Shown here in pieces: positions 21,986 to 32,669 of a stretch of DNA of 64,000 nt. The stretch lies in contig NC_053390.1 of assembly GCF_905171765.1 (NCBI RefSeq), positions 516,546,852 to 516,610,851 of the forward strand. The letters run 5' to 3'. This DNA comes from Bufo bufo. Lineage: Eukaryota > Chordata > Amphibia > Anura > Bufonidae. Each line of letters opens with the position of its first letter. Within the stretch, counting starts at the first letter, position 1. Under the pieces are notes generated by a model. That model saw nothing but the letters and a program-made list of their open reading frames with translations. It was not told where the DNA came from and did no database searches. The position numbers and the translations under genes are program-made.

Positions 21986-24900
21986 TTAAGGAATATTCAT
22001 ACAGGGCTGTCAAATAAAAATATTTGTTACGCAATCTGATGCATTAATAAACCCTTACTTATGGTATATGCTTCCATACGAGTCTCGTGGAGATTTTCTA
22101 AAATATTACATACCAGTTGGAGTGCTTTTGATAATCACGAGGGAACAGAATTTCCCCCTGCATTGCACATGTAACAAAAGTTACCTCTTTAAATTGTGAA
22201 AAGTGAGAAGCAACTGGTATGCTATATTCTTTCTAAGTTGTATAAAAAAATAAAAATAAAAATAAAGCTAAAAGATATTAGCTGTCAGGCTAATGGGAGA
22301 TGAAAATCGGGTAGCAGATATACTCTGTATTAGAAAATAATAGGAAAAGCAAAATTACACTGTGCAAACCAACATGATTCATAAACCTCAATGTAAAAAA
22401 CTATTGAGGAATCGTACCTTTTAAAAGAAAATAAAAATAATTCCTTCACACGAACACAAAGACCATATATACATTTTATACATATGACATGTACACAGAA
22501 TACAGAGCCTATCAGTCCTTCATCTAAGTCTTCTGACATGTAGAATATTAACAAGTGTCAGTCTCGTGTACCTTCAGATAATGCCATGTAATAGACAAAA
22601 AACATCAATAAATAACAGCATTAATCATACTGGTTGTGTAGGAGACCTGGCCTATTGAGGTTAAATCCGTAAAACTGATGTTACACAGGCCCGTGAAACG
22701 AAGATATCTGCACTTCAAATGTAAATGAAAAGTTCAGGCTGTTTACAATATACTGGGCACTTTCCGTAGCCACAATAGGAAATGTAAGCTGCCAATAGAT
22801 AGCATAGTAAAAGGTAGCCACATTTAAATGTGGAGCACTAAATCTACTAATGAATGATAAAAGTAAACAAGAAATATAGGTGCCCTCACGGTTTGCCTGC
22901 AGCATTTTCTGAATGGGCATGACACCAACGGACTTGTAGAAATTCATCAGAGAACATAAGGGTTAATCTCCTGCTGATCTCATCCATGTTTTACAGGTGG
23001 TTGACTGAGGTTGTGAGGGGATTATCAAAATGGACAGAAATGACTTTAAATACGTTTTTGTCCTACTGCAGGCATGGCAGAGGGTGGAGGCTCCTGCTGC
23101 AGCCAGCTGTCCTACAGTCAGACATAAGACAGTAAAGGTGAGGAGGGTGGGTCTACATGAACTCCTGGGACACCAAGATCAGATTTTTTTTTATATATAT
23201 ATATTTCTCCATTTTAATTGTAATATGAGACGATAGGATTGAAGAAAACATGCGATTTAGGGAGGAAAAGATGTGATTTTTTAAAATATATTTTCTTTGT
23301 TTAGTTTTCCTTTAAAGGTGTGCCAAGGAACAGAAATACAGTTTTTTTTTAAAGAAACAGTGCCACACTTCTCTATTTGCTGTTTCTGGTAGTGAAGCTC
23401 ATCCCAGTAAATGGTAACGATCTGCAATACTAGACATAGTTCATGGATAGAAGTACCTGTATTTTTCAGGGGACAGCCCCAAGTCCTCATAGAGATGCAG
23501 TCTAATAGAGAGCTGATTTCATTCCCTTCTGTGGTCCATGACAGGTAGGAAGGCGAATCTGCTCTGTTCCAGTGCTGCTGAATTCTAACAACTACACTCA
23601 AACACTATAAAATGTCCCTGTATACAGAAGCCCTTTCTAGGTATGCATTTTTGTTTGTCCATGTTCCCCTAAATTTCTCCCTGGAATTTATTCAAGATGG
23701 AATGGGTATTTACAACATGCCTAGCTTCAGAATACATATGTCTAAAGCTTACTGCATGGCTACGAACCTTTATCTATAAGCAAAGTAACTGTACTTGCAA
23801 ATAAAAAATGCATTATGTAGAAATAACTAAAAAAAATTGGATATTGTGTACTGGACCCAAAATTCAATATACTTGTTTTTTCCCTTGGATACAGGAAGCA
23901 AATGCATAATTCAGCTTTGAGTGCCAGGTCTCCTGTGCTCACAGTCCATTCTAAATGTGCCTTCCGAACAGAAAGCTGTTAGCTAAGCTGCTGAGCAAGG
24001 AAAGGTTGTTTCATTAATCAAACTGGCACAGCCTTGGCTTAGGGATAAGGATAAATATATATATTAAAAACTGTTAGATTTGGAAAGCACAATAATTCTA
24101 GAAATTGATTTGTTTGGCAGGTTTAATAACCTCGGTTAAAACAGTTTTTGGAGACAATTGTGTATAAATTAAGCTAAAAGCTTACTTCATGCTAATTAGT
24201 TGAAACCAATAGCAATTCATTAAAACTTAGCGGCGGTCGATCTATAAACCAAGCTGAAAAAGCAAATGTCTCATTTTTGCGTTGTAGCTTGATGTTCAAC
24301 TGTGGTCTCTTTAGAGCGGTGTTATGATGCATTCTAAAACTGATGACAGTTCCTCTGTCAGCATCCATTAGATACAGAACCCCCTTGATCAGAATATTTA
24401 CACATAGTAACTCGCATCAGAAGCATACAATTAGAAGGACGGCTGAATCTGGGGGACTCTACCATCTGCATCACGACTGGCAGCAGTAAAATGCATTTTT
24501 AAGGGAGACATATCTAATACAAGTCGTGATGATACATGATGAGAGCACATCTTTGCGATCTGTCAGTAATTATACCCTTTGGATTCTGCATCTCCTCATG
24601 TTGAATGAGCTACAAAGTTCAAAGATAGTGAAAAAATATTATATGTGATTGAAAATGACAGCTTTCTTTGAAACCTGTAGTAGGTATACCATGCATCTAT
24701 TATAGAATGAAATATGCAGGAGAGCTGGTGAAATGCGAAGCAGGCAGGTACTGTAATTAGCGCAGAAATGTTCAAATATTCTTACCGCAAATCACTAGTA
24801 AAGGCCTGCCTACGGATTTCTCTATTGAATGGGAAATGTGCTCCTATTTAGCCATTCTCTGCAAACCCATAGATCTCCGTATGGAGAAGCAAAAAGCCTG

Positions 24901-25621
24901 CCCCGACTTTGCGAACCACTGAGATGAAACTGTACAATACATTCATAAATTGATTGACCTTGAATAATGCTTAGCAGACATGATATATAATGTGCAGATT
25001 GAAAACTGAACGTGCACACTGCCCTGACCAAAATCGTACATCTTAATTTAATGGTCCAGACTACACAAGCTCAAACGTGCAATTGTATATCAAGAGACTA
25101 ATGTCGGTAAAAACGGAGGAGGCAAGACGCTGGACACCGGTCAGGCCTGTGCTGCCTATTCAACGACATGTGAAATCCCAATTTAGATCTAACACTTTGT
25201 GTAATTGGCATAATGAAAAAAAATTATTTTCAACTGCAGTAAACCAACACCAGTCTACCCTCTGCAAAAACTAAGAACACGTTGAAGGTGCATAATGGTG
25301 GACTCTTGGGCACGCATGGATTGGAACTGCCCTATGAAGAAAGGTGCATTCTTAACTATACCTTTCAGTTCTGAAGTGAACCTGCAGCTCATGAGTTGTC
25401 ATAAGCCAAAATACCACACTGCATATTGGGAACAAAGACAACTACGATACAGTGAGCAGTCAACAGCAAAAAGGAATGTGCAAGAGAAAATGCTATCAAG
25501 CTCCGGTCAGTCACAGACTTGTTTTGTTGTTTGAATGAACCACAGATAGTAACAATTGTGACGGAGGAAATATTTTGCTGCTCTTGCTGACTGACTCCAG
25601 CTTTGATTCATTGTATGCCTC

Positions 25622-25837
25622 TTAGGTAACCTTCTGCTTGATGCTGGGCGTCTCTGGCCTGTAATCCTTCCTTTCCGAAATGTTACGCTTGACCTTGGCA
25701 CTGGCTGGTGATGAATCTTGAGTTAGGGAGGGGCTGGAATGAGATTTTTTCAGGCCAGAATTATCATTTTCCCCGTTGGCCAGCAGCTCCTTGCCACCAT
25801 CTTTCAGAAGCTGTACATAAACTTCATATCTGGTTTT
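25622..25837 (-). CDS. psd3: Last coding exon of a PSD-family (EFA6) Arf6 exchange factor, best match PSD3
   Basis: The minus strand has a polypyrimidine tract and CTCTACAG acceptor ending at 25838, then 71 codons and a TAA stop at 25624-25622. The product begins KTRYEVYVQLLKDGGKELLA, has a serine-rich middle (KKSHSSPSLTQDSSPASAKV) and ends KRNISERKDYRPETPSIKQKVT in two pieces. EFA6 proteins are guanine nucleotide exchange factors for ARF6 with a Sec7 domain, a PH domain that binds PIP2 and a C-terminal coiled-coil/actin-related region; this exon is the extreme C-terminus, after the PH domain. The phase (0) matches the end of the exon at 61358. The choice of PSD3 among PSD paralogues rests on memory of the tail and needs a database check. 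No frameshift or premature stop is present. Confidence 0.85.
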   Translation of the reverse strand, partial: KTRYEVYVQLLKDGGKELLANGENDNSGLKKSHSSPSLTQDSSPASAKVKRNISERKDYRPETPSIKQKVT

Positions 25838-25934
25838 CTGTAGAGGTAAAAGAAATAAACCATGTATTAAACATCTAAAATCTTTCTCATGGTTGTAAGT
25901 TTTTCATCAAAATGAACCTCCCAATGTACACAAT

Positions 25935-26225
25935 TTCTACAATAGGCAAATGCCATTCAGAGGTTTCATTCAGTCCCATTGCCAAAGGTGTATAAAATCC
26001 AGCACCCTACTTTGCAGACTGCTGTTACAAACATTTGTGAAGGAGTGGCTCATTCTAAAGAGCTCACTGAATTTGAACGTGGTACTCTAATAGAATGTCG
26101 CCACTGCATCAAGTCCATTCCATGACATTTCACCCTTCCAGATATTCCACAGTCAACTGTGAGTGGTAGGTATTATTACAAAGTGGAAGTGTTTAGGAAC
26201 CACAACAACTCAGACACCAAGTCTA
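25935..26225 (+). pseudogene. Decayed Tc1 fragment, transposase N-terminus
   Basis: The DNA encodes remnants of a Tc1-type DNA-binding domain: a start of the SKELTEFERGT kind is visible near 26040-26080 (reading ELTEFERGTLIEC), and IPQSTVS (second helix-turn-helix) near 26140-26165. An in-frame stop and indels interrupt it. Only the 5' leader and about 60 codons remain, with no inverted repeats or DDE region. It lies about 100 bp inside the intron from the last exon. Confidence 0.7.
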
Positions 26226-26879
26226 AAAAAAAGACTTTAGCCTAGCAGTGATCCATAACTGTTGTATTCATAACAGAGTTATACATTTTATGCAAGGCGT
26301 ATCTTCATTTTAGTGATGTTTTTTCCTATTCAATCATCCACTACCAAATAGAGGCATGTAGTGCTATTATTTGGCCTTCGTATGACAATTTCTCATGTAG
26401 GAACTATATGACAGTTTTATTTGTGGATATGAACTGTGTAGGGTATTGTAATGTGGACACTGTATGGAGATATTATCTATACATCATATTATAGTATTAT
26501 TTGACACTGTTTGGTGGTTTTTGGATACATCTATTTGGGTAAGAAGCATATATATGAACAAGAAAAGCTACCATTTCTGGGGAAATTGTGTGAAGTGTTC
26601 TTGCCAGTCTACAACTGGAGTGGGCGGAGTAAATGGGTGGAATGGCTTGAGTAACTGTTGTATGGTTGCAGTGGCTGGAGTAACTGTGGAAAGGTTGGAC
26701 TGGGCAGAGTAACTTTATGGAGTGGGCAGAGTAACTGTGTGGAGTGTTTGGAGTGAGTAAAGATAGTAAACATTAAACTAACCAATTGATTGATCAAATT
26801 TAAAAAGCGCACATGGCAAGCTTGATAGAGTGACAAATGCATTGCAACTTTTATTTTATTTATTTAAAACATTGGCAGC
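26226..26879. other. Non-coding stretch with a short GGAGTGGGCAGAGTAACTG-type repeat
   Basis: Between 26615 and 26760 a loose tandem repeat of about 20-25 bp (GGAGTGGGCAGAGTAACTGT) is visible. The rest is AT-rich and no gene is seen. Confidence 0.5.
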
Positions 26880-26935
26880 CGATTTGTGTAGGTGGGCTTG
26901 AAAATGAGGGAGTGGTGGCAGTTTAGAAATCATGT

Positions 26936-27398
26936 GGGGGATTTAGTCAGCACAACCCTGTATGCAGGTGCACATCGCTATGGCGAAATACATATACAAA
27001 CTCAAAAACACAAATGCAATAGCACTCTTGGAGGTACAGCATGCACGCCAGGCACACTCTGCTTTTAACCCCGTCCGGTGCCGTGACAGCTTTCATCGGA
27101 TCCAGGGATGCAAGTACCAACATGCATGCTCCGATGAAAGCTGTCACGGCACCGGACGGGGTTAAAAGCAGAGTGTGCCTGGCGTGCATGCTGTACCTGC
27201 GCTCCCTGGACTTTGTGTGGCTATCATGGCCCATAAACAGGTAGGAACTAGTGTTAGGGACCACTCATAGAGGCGACCTTGACGTGGTGAGTGGCTTATT
27301 ACGCTTTGGCCAAAATGTACACCAATGCCTCATTCAGCATCCAGCATAGAGGCAGGGCAGAGTGCTGGTTGCAGAGTGCTATTGCATTTGTGTTTTTG
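26936..27398 (-). mobile_element. 463-bp Penelope-like non-autonomous insertion with 16-bp TSD
   Basis: The insertion is bounded by an exact 16-bp direct repeat AGTTTAGAAATCATGT at 26920-26935 and 27399-27414, and removing it restores repeat C. Inverted arms of 31 bp lie at 26999-27029 and 27370-27398 plus a few bases, the right arm ending exactly at the boundary. The left side has an extra unpaired tail of about 63 nt (26936-26998). This arms-plus-one-tail layout matches the bona fide Penelope-like element at 56582 in mirror image. There is no coding sequence; it encloses the 69-bp-arm palindrome at 27032. Assignment to Penelope is by architecture, not sequence. Confidence 0.65.
27032..27198. 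repeat. Perfect 69-bp-arm hairpin
   Basis: The arm 27032-27100 begins AGGTACAGCATGCACGCCAG and ends GACAGCTTTCATCGGA. Its exact reverse complement is 27130-27198. The 29-bp spacer is TCCAGGGATGCAAGTACC then AACATGCATGC. There are no mismatches by eye, implying recent origin or gene conversion. The short frames on both strands across it are mirror translations. Confidence 0.95.
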
Positions 27399-28260
27399 AG
27401 TTTAGAAATCATGTCCTGATTTTTCAGCTCACACTCTAGCTTTTGTCACTCTGCTGGCTGCTCACACACCTGGGTTCCTATGGCAACTCACTCTACAGCA
27501 AGGGCAGAGAAGAGCGGTTAAAAACAAACTGCTCCAACTTGCTCACTTCACTGGAGGTTGCCACCTTCAAACGGTTGTAGTTTAAAAATTCGAAATCCTT
27601 CAGCGAAGAGCCTTATATTGTCAGAATCACAAGACCCAGACCTACATTCTGATGCAGTATGTCTCTGAAATATTAAAAATGAAGTCACAGTCGTAGTTTA
27701 GAAATTGCCCTTCAAATTTGAGGTGGCTAGAGTGGAGTTTCAATGAATGTCAATGGGCGTCATGAGTTGCAAACAAATGGTCATATTGTGAAAACTATCA
27801 GGACTATGACTTGTTGCAGGAGGGATAGCTGAACATTTTGATATAAGATTTGTGTAGGTGGGCTTGAAAATGAGGGAGTGGTGGCAGTTTAGAAATCATG
27901 TCCTGATTTTTCAGCTCACACTCTAGTTTTGAACATTCCGCCATTCATTCCTATGGGACCAATTTCGCCACAAAAACGCAGATATTTTGTGAACCATTCA
28001 GCGAAACGTTCCACAAAGTAATAGCACACCAATCGGGAACAATCCGCAAGTTTCGCTGTATTAATGTCTATGTAGTGTAAAAACTGTGGGAGGAGTTAGG
28101 GTGGTAAATTTGGCTATAATAATAAGACTATATATGTGAGATAACAGTAAGTGGTCTTGCCATGCAAGAACACTTAAATAGATAAACCAAACATATATAC
28201 AAAAAAAATCTTATTTGGCAGAAGATGATGCCCCAAACATTAAAGGGTTCTTCTGGTTTA

Positions 28261-29375
28261 GGCCACGTTCACATCCCTGGTGAACATTTCCAGCAGGCTG
28301 CTCCGGCAGAGAACAGCCTGCCAGAGTTCACCGGATCTGGCATTGCTGGATTCACTAGTTCTCACTATCACAGAGTACCACTATAGTATAAAACGTAACC
28401 TTTATTATACTATTAAAATAACCCCACATATAGCACGTATTAAACAAAACAACAAATAATACATATAGTCGGGACTCGGTCAATCTACCTACACCGATAG
28501 GAGGCTGGATACAGATCACTGGATCAGCGGCTTGTATCTACCAAGAGTAGAGTAACCTTACTTACTGGTGATCCAATGTGACCATTTTGGGTAGAATTCC
28601 GGGCACGCAAGTATTACTGATGCAATTAATACAATGCGCGGCATGCAACATATGGATGTAACAATTCTGTATCTCAAGTGTTTGTACAAGTAGTTGAGGG
28701 GAGCAGTGGGGCTGCAAGCCAAACATAACCTTTGGTCTATACTTTGAGTTTGATCATTAATTTGCGGCTGAATAAGTTATTAATTATCAATATATTGTTA
28801 CCATTGAACGTTTACTACTCTATTTTATACCTGTCTGATGCCGATTGGGACACGTGTTGAGTGTCCCCTGATGAGCCTGGGATAAGGGACCTTACATATA
28901 TATGTTGGTATTTTCCAACTATCGAGGTACCCTTTAAGAATATTAATAACATACAATAGAGTTGAAAGTGTACCCAAATTTAGGGTGAATAGTAGGGAGA
29001 GAGCCCCAAGTTAGGACTACTACCCTGCCTATGAAACTGCCCCTTCCTACATCATGGAAGACTGATGACCACCGAGTCCCGACTATGTGTATTATTTGTT
29101 GTTTTGTTTAATACGTGCTATATGTGGGGTTATTTTAATAGTATAATAAAGGTTACGTTTTATACTATAGTGGTACTCTGTGATAGGGATACTTGTAATT
29201 ACACCACTATAAGGATATCTCCCCTTTGACGGGTTACTGTCCTAGCTGTGATTTTCACTAGTTCTCAGTCAGATCCCCATTGACTAATGAGGTATGGTGG
29301 TGATCCGGCTGCTTTTCAGCATAAATACCCGGTTTGTCATTTTTGATCATCTCTGATGGAGATGTGAATGCAGCC
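28261..29375. mobile_element. PIF/Harbinger-like MITE split by a Penelope-like insertion
   Basis: Ends GGCCACGTTCACATC at 28261 and GATGTGAATGCAGCC at 29375 are inverted, and TTA flanks both sides (28258-28260, 29376-29378). Without the insertion at 28365-29253 the element would be about 212 bp, a normal MITE size. Non-coding. Confidence 0.8.
28365..29253 (+). mobile_element. 889-bp Penelope-like non-autonomous insertion with 14-bp TSD
   Basis: A direct repeat TTCACTAGTTCTCA lies at 28351-28364 and 29254-29267. Inverted arms of 116 bp (28365-28480 and 29071-29186) differ at about one position. The right side carries a further 67-nt unpaired tail (29187-29253). At 28868-28874 the 5' half of a hammerhead core (CTGATGA) is present, but the matching GAAA half is not, so that ribozyme is probably dead. 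No RT or endonuclease frame is visible. The element sits inside a MITE, so it is younger than the MITE. Confidence 0.75.
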
Positions 29376-29389
29376 TTACATAAATATTT

Positions 29390-29780
29390 TTTAAAGGGGG
29401 TGGCTTACCTCACACTTTGGTGGTATATTTTCTACGTGCTTGGCTATTTCCAGGACTCCTATGGAAGTGAATGGAGAGCCCACTGCACAAGTCACCTGTA
29501 TGGGATTTCCAGAAATAGCCAAGCCAGCGCTTGGGTATTTTCAGCACTCCGATAGAACTGAATGAACGGTGGCCGTGCTTGCGTGGTACGCCATTCTTCA
29601 CTTTGGGGGCCCTGTATTAGAGATAGGTGTGGGTCCCAGAGGTGGGACCCACACCTTTTTGACACTGGTGGCATATCTTACCATATCATTTATGAAGGTA
29701 GCTATAATTTTGTAACATGACCATGTCCGTGCAGTTATTTCCTATTTCCTGTGATTTTATGCCTGTGGGAGTGTCAAGGC
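29390..29780. other. Probable MITE remnant, ends unclear
   Basis: The segment has mirrored words (GGTGTGGGTCCCA and TGGGACCCACACC around 29626-29653; TTGGCTATTTCCAGGA and TCCAGAAATAGCCAAG at 29440-29522). This is typical of non-autonomous DNA elements, but I cannot define termini or a target duplication. Three minus- and plus-strand frames here have no recognised content. Confidence 0.4.
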
Positions 29781-29784
29781 AGCA

Positions 29785-30319
29785 ACAAGAGCCGTGAGAG
29801 GGGAGTGTCTATGTAACTAGCTGGGTGGGAGGAGCTATAAACTAGCTGGCTGCTAGGAGCAGTGATAAAGGAGTGCCTATATAACTAGATGGGTGAGAGG
29901 AGCTATAAACTAGCTGGGTGTTAGGGGCAGTGTCTATGTAACTAGCTGGGTGGAAGGAGCTATAAACTAGATGGATGTTAGGGACAGTGATAGGGGAGTA
30001 TGTAAGTAAATAGCTGGGTGGGAGGAGCTATACACTAGCTGGGTGTTGTTAAATGATAGTAATAGAGGAGTGTCTATGTAACTAGCTTGGTGGGAGGAGC
30101 TATAAAATAGCTGGCTGTTAGGAGCAGTGATAGGGGAGTGTCTATATAACTAGATGGATGGGAGGAGCTATAAACTAGCTGGGTGTTGTTAGGGGCAGTG
30201 ATGGGGAGTGTCTATATAACTAGATGGGTGCGAGGAGCTATACACTAGCTGGGTGTTATTAGGGGATAGTGGTAGGGGAGTGTCTATGTAACTAGCTTGG
30301 TGGGAGGAGCTATAAACTA
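29785..30319. repeat. Minisatellite, about 68-75-bp unit, left block
   Basis: The unit contains GGGGAGTGTCTATGTAACTA, GCTGGGTGGGAGGAGCTATA and AACTAGCTGGGTGTTGTTAG, repeated about seven times with substitutions and length changes. It resumes at 31613 after a 1.29-kb insertion. No coding function is suggested. Confidence 0.88.
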
Positions 30320-31612
30320 ATTGTGACGAATACAGTATCCCGACTGACGTCGGACGTCAAATACGTAGAGCCAGCGAGATACGGTATGGTCACTGGTTAC
30401 CGAGATGTGACGTTACGCCCTCCTGGAGGAGCAGGTAAGGTCAGTCTTGGTACAGTTTTCACAGACTCCTCCTGTCCACACGGGCACAGAGAGGCAACAA
30501 GCTGAGAGAGCCTTTTCACCGCCCCAGTGAAACAGCACGCTCTCAGTCTGAGAAGACTCCCACCAGTTTCTTGTTCGATATAAGCCTGGTCCGCTGACAG
30601 GATTATATAGGGTAAGAAGCCAACCCGCGGTAGCGTATAACTAGGCCGAAGCACGGATGTGGGGATTCGAGATCAAGATACAAGACAGCACAAGATTAAA
30701 TTATATATTTAATCGCCTTAAGGGCTCACTAGAAATAACACTATACACACAAACAATATATACAGTGGTCTGAGGTTACAAATATAGGTAGTATGGTACA
30801 CACAGGTTTAAACAGAGCAAAAATTCAGTTTACCAGGTATATGAGTCCTTTGGGTTGTGAAGGATAATAGTGGTTGTAATCCTTGGGCGTCGTCACCTGG
30901 GAGGCAGTGATATCAGCCGTTTCCAGGTCCCTTTCAAACACCTGATGCAGCGTGACCCCCCTTCAGAAAAAGACGCCGCCCGCTGGCTTGCATGGGCTTT
31001 TTGACTTGTAGCCAGCCCCTCCCCTCCCCTGGGAAGGGTCCACTCCTCCTCTTCTGGGGCTGGCAGCCAAGGACCCACAAAACCCATTAGGGTCCATAGC
31101 TCCAGACCAGAATGTCACAGGGAGGTAGTTCTGGGACCAATGTATCCGCCTGGGTTCTGGATACCAGTAGAGTCCAAGCATGGTACCGTTATTTGGTTTC
31201 TGTGGGGAAATATGTATATCTCCCCTCCCTGGCCTCCCACCACCAAACTACGACCACTGGCCTGTTCATCGTGGCCACAGGGACACAAATATGCATCAGG
31301 TTTTTGCCTGTGATGGACGGGCGATTCATAATTCCTTATGAACCGCCGGTTCCATGATATCTGATAATGTTCATTGAACTGAGGAATGGCCTAGACCCCC
31401 TGCAGTGAAGTTTTTCCTGTTCCATTAGCTGGGTTCCGGCTGGCTGAATGGAGGTGAGAAATGTAAATAAAGGTGGACTGCTCAAGGCTCTCTGCCATCT
31501 GGCTGGCTTTGAAGCAGGGCCTCCCCTGTGGCGCTCACTACCTCTGCTACCTTTCAGCAGATGGTTGGTGTGGGAACATGGCTGACAGTAAATATTAATC
31601 CATATTCCTCAC
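30320..31612. mobile_element. 1.29-kb insertion in the minisatellite, possibly a solo LTR or DNA element
   Basis: The tandem unit is broken at ACTA, which appears on both sides (30316-30319 and 31613-31616), giving a 4-bp target duplication. The ends (TTGTGACGAATAC and GTATTCCTCACA-like ATATTCCTCACA) form a short imperfect inverted repeat and begin TGTGA and end CACA, as many LTRs do. No RT, integrase or envelope frame is visible, so if it is a retroelement it is a solo LTR. Class remains open. Confidence 0.5.
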
Positions 31613-31858
31613 ACTAGCTGGATGATGTTAGGGTCAGTGATAGGGGAGTGTCTATGTAACTAGCTGGGTGGAAGGAGCTATAAACTAGATGGTTGTTGTT
31701 AGGGACAGTGATAGGGGAGTGTCTATGTAAATAGCTGGGTGGGAGGAGCTATACAATAGCTGGGTGTTGTTAGGGGATAGTGATAGGGGAGTGTCTAAGT
31801 AACTAGCTGGGTGGGAGGAGCTATAAACTAGATGGGCGCTGTTAGGGGCACTGCTGAA
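31613..31858. repeat. Minisatellite, about 68-75-bp unit, right block
   Basis: Continuation of the array at 29785-30319 after the insertion, three to four units, ending at GATGGGCGCTGTTAGGGGCA. Confidence 0.85.
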
Positions 31859-32665
31859 GCTGTGGCAAGAAAGAATACAGGATGTAAACAAATCGGTGTG
31901 ATTTGCTTACACGGTGAAAACGGCCCAGAAGAGTCCAATTGAATTGTACATGAGGTAAGCAACTATATAAACATATCAGTTTAAAACCACTGTAATCCCA
32001 GAAAACCCTTTCAAGGATTAAAAAGATTTAACACCAATGATCTAGTGCTGTGTATGTTGTAAAATGACTATATAAGAATATAATTCTTCATAGAATATGA
32101 CAATATGTACTGATACCTGCTGTGAAATTATTCTTTATAGTAAGCAGAAAAGAGGAAAAAGAGAAACTCTAAACAGAAAAAAAGTTTTTTCTTAAGCCAT
32201 GATGAAACAAGAACAGTTAACCTGCAAAGTTTGTTTTGTGTGAAAGTATTTTTACTGCATAAGTGTAATTTCCAAGTTGTGGCCCGGTGACAATTTTTTT
32301 TGCCTTTCGAGAACAAAGAGACTGAGTAGAACAATCATATTTAAATGCACTTAGTTTCATGGGGTTTAAGAACAGTCATCACAGCTAGAAATACCTGGAG
32401 AGGCTTTATAACTGTAGTTGGTGCACTTTACCGTGCTGCCAATGAATGCCTGAACGTGTATTCAATCATAATTTTTAATACAAAGGTGCTCTGCAGCAGC
32501 TAATCTCTCTCTATTCATCTGTGCAGGGCTCAGAGCTTCGTCCATAAAATGAATGAGCAAAGAATTCAGCAGGGAGCAGTGAGGGGGCGCATTTAAAATG
32601 TTTGCCAAATAATTTTATATAACCTTTTCATTGTTCGATATTTTAAATGGTAAAATGTACAGACA
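31859..32665. other. Non-coding unique stretch
   Basis: AT-rich sequence without recognisable transposon ends or exons. Confidence 0.4.
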
Positions 32666-32669
32666 TTAA

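Larger units (their letters stand above)
14690..25621 (-). other. Possible 3' UTR and downstream flank of the PSD3-like gene
   Basis: This is the sequence after the stop codon at 25622-25624. Most of it is unique, AT-rich and without frames of note; the stretches 14700-15600, 15812-16923, 17631-18533, 22000-25621 show no gene. It contains embedded MITEs listed separately. A very long UTR is an inference from the low repeat density and the AATAAA near 14700; transcription evidence is needed to place the real end. Confidence 0.3.
26880..28190. repeat. Dispersed repeat C, interrupted by an insertion
   Basis: The module TTTGTGTAGGTGGGCTTGAA to GTTTAGAAATCATG at 26884-26934 recurs at 27846-27901. 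The continuation CCTGATTTTTCAGCTCACAC follows the second copy directly (27902), and follows the first only after the 463-bp insertion (27415). So the host repeat has two tandem modules of about 500 bp, and the first was split. The right end contains ATAATAAGACTATATATGTG then TGGTCTTGCCATGCAAGAAC. Class unknown; no coding sequence. Confidence 0.7.
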
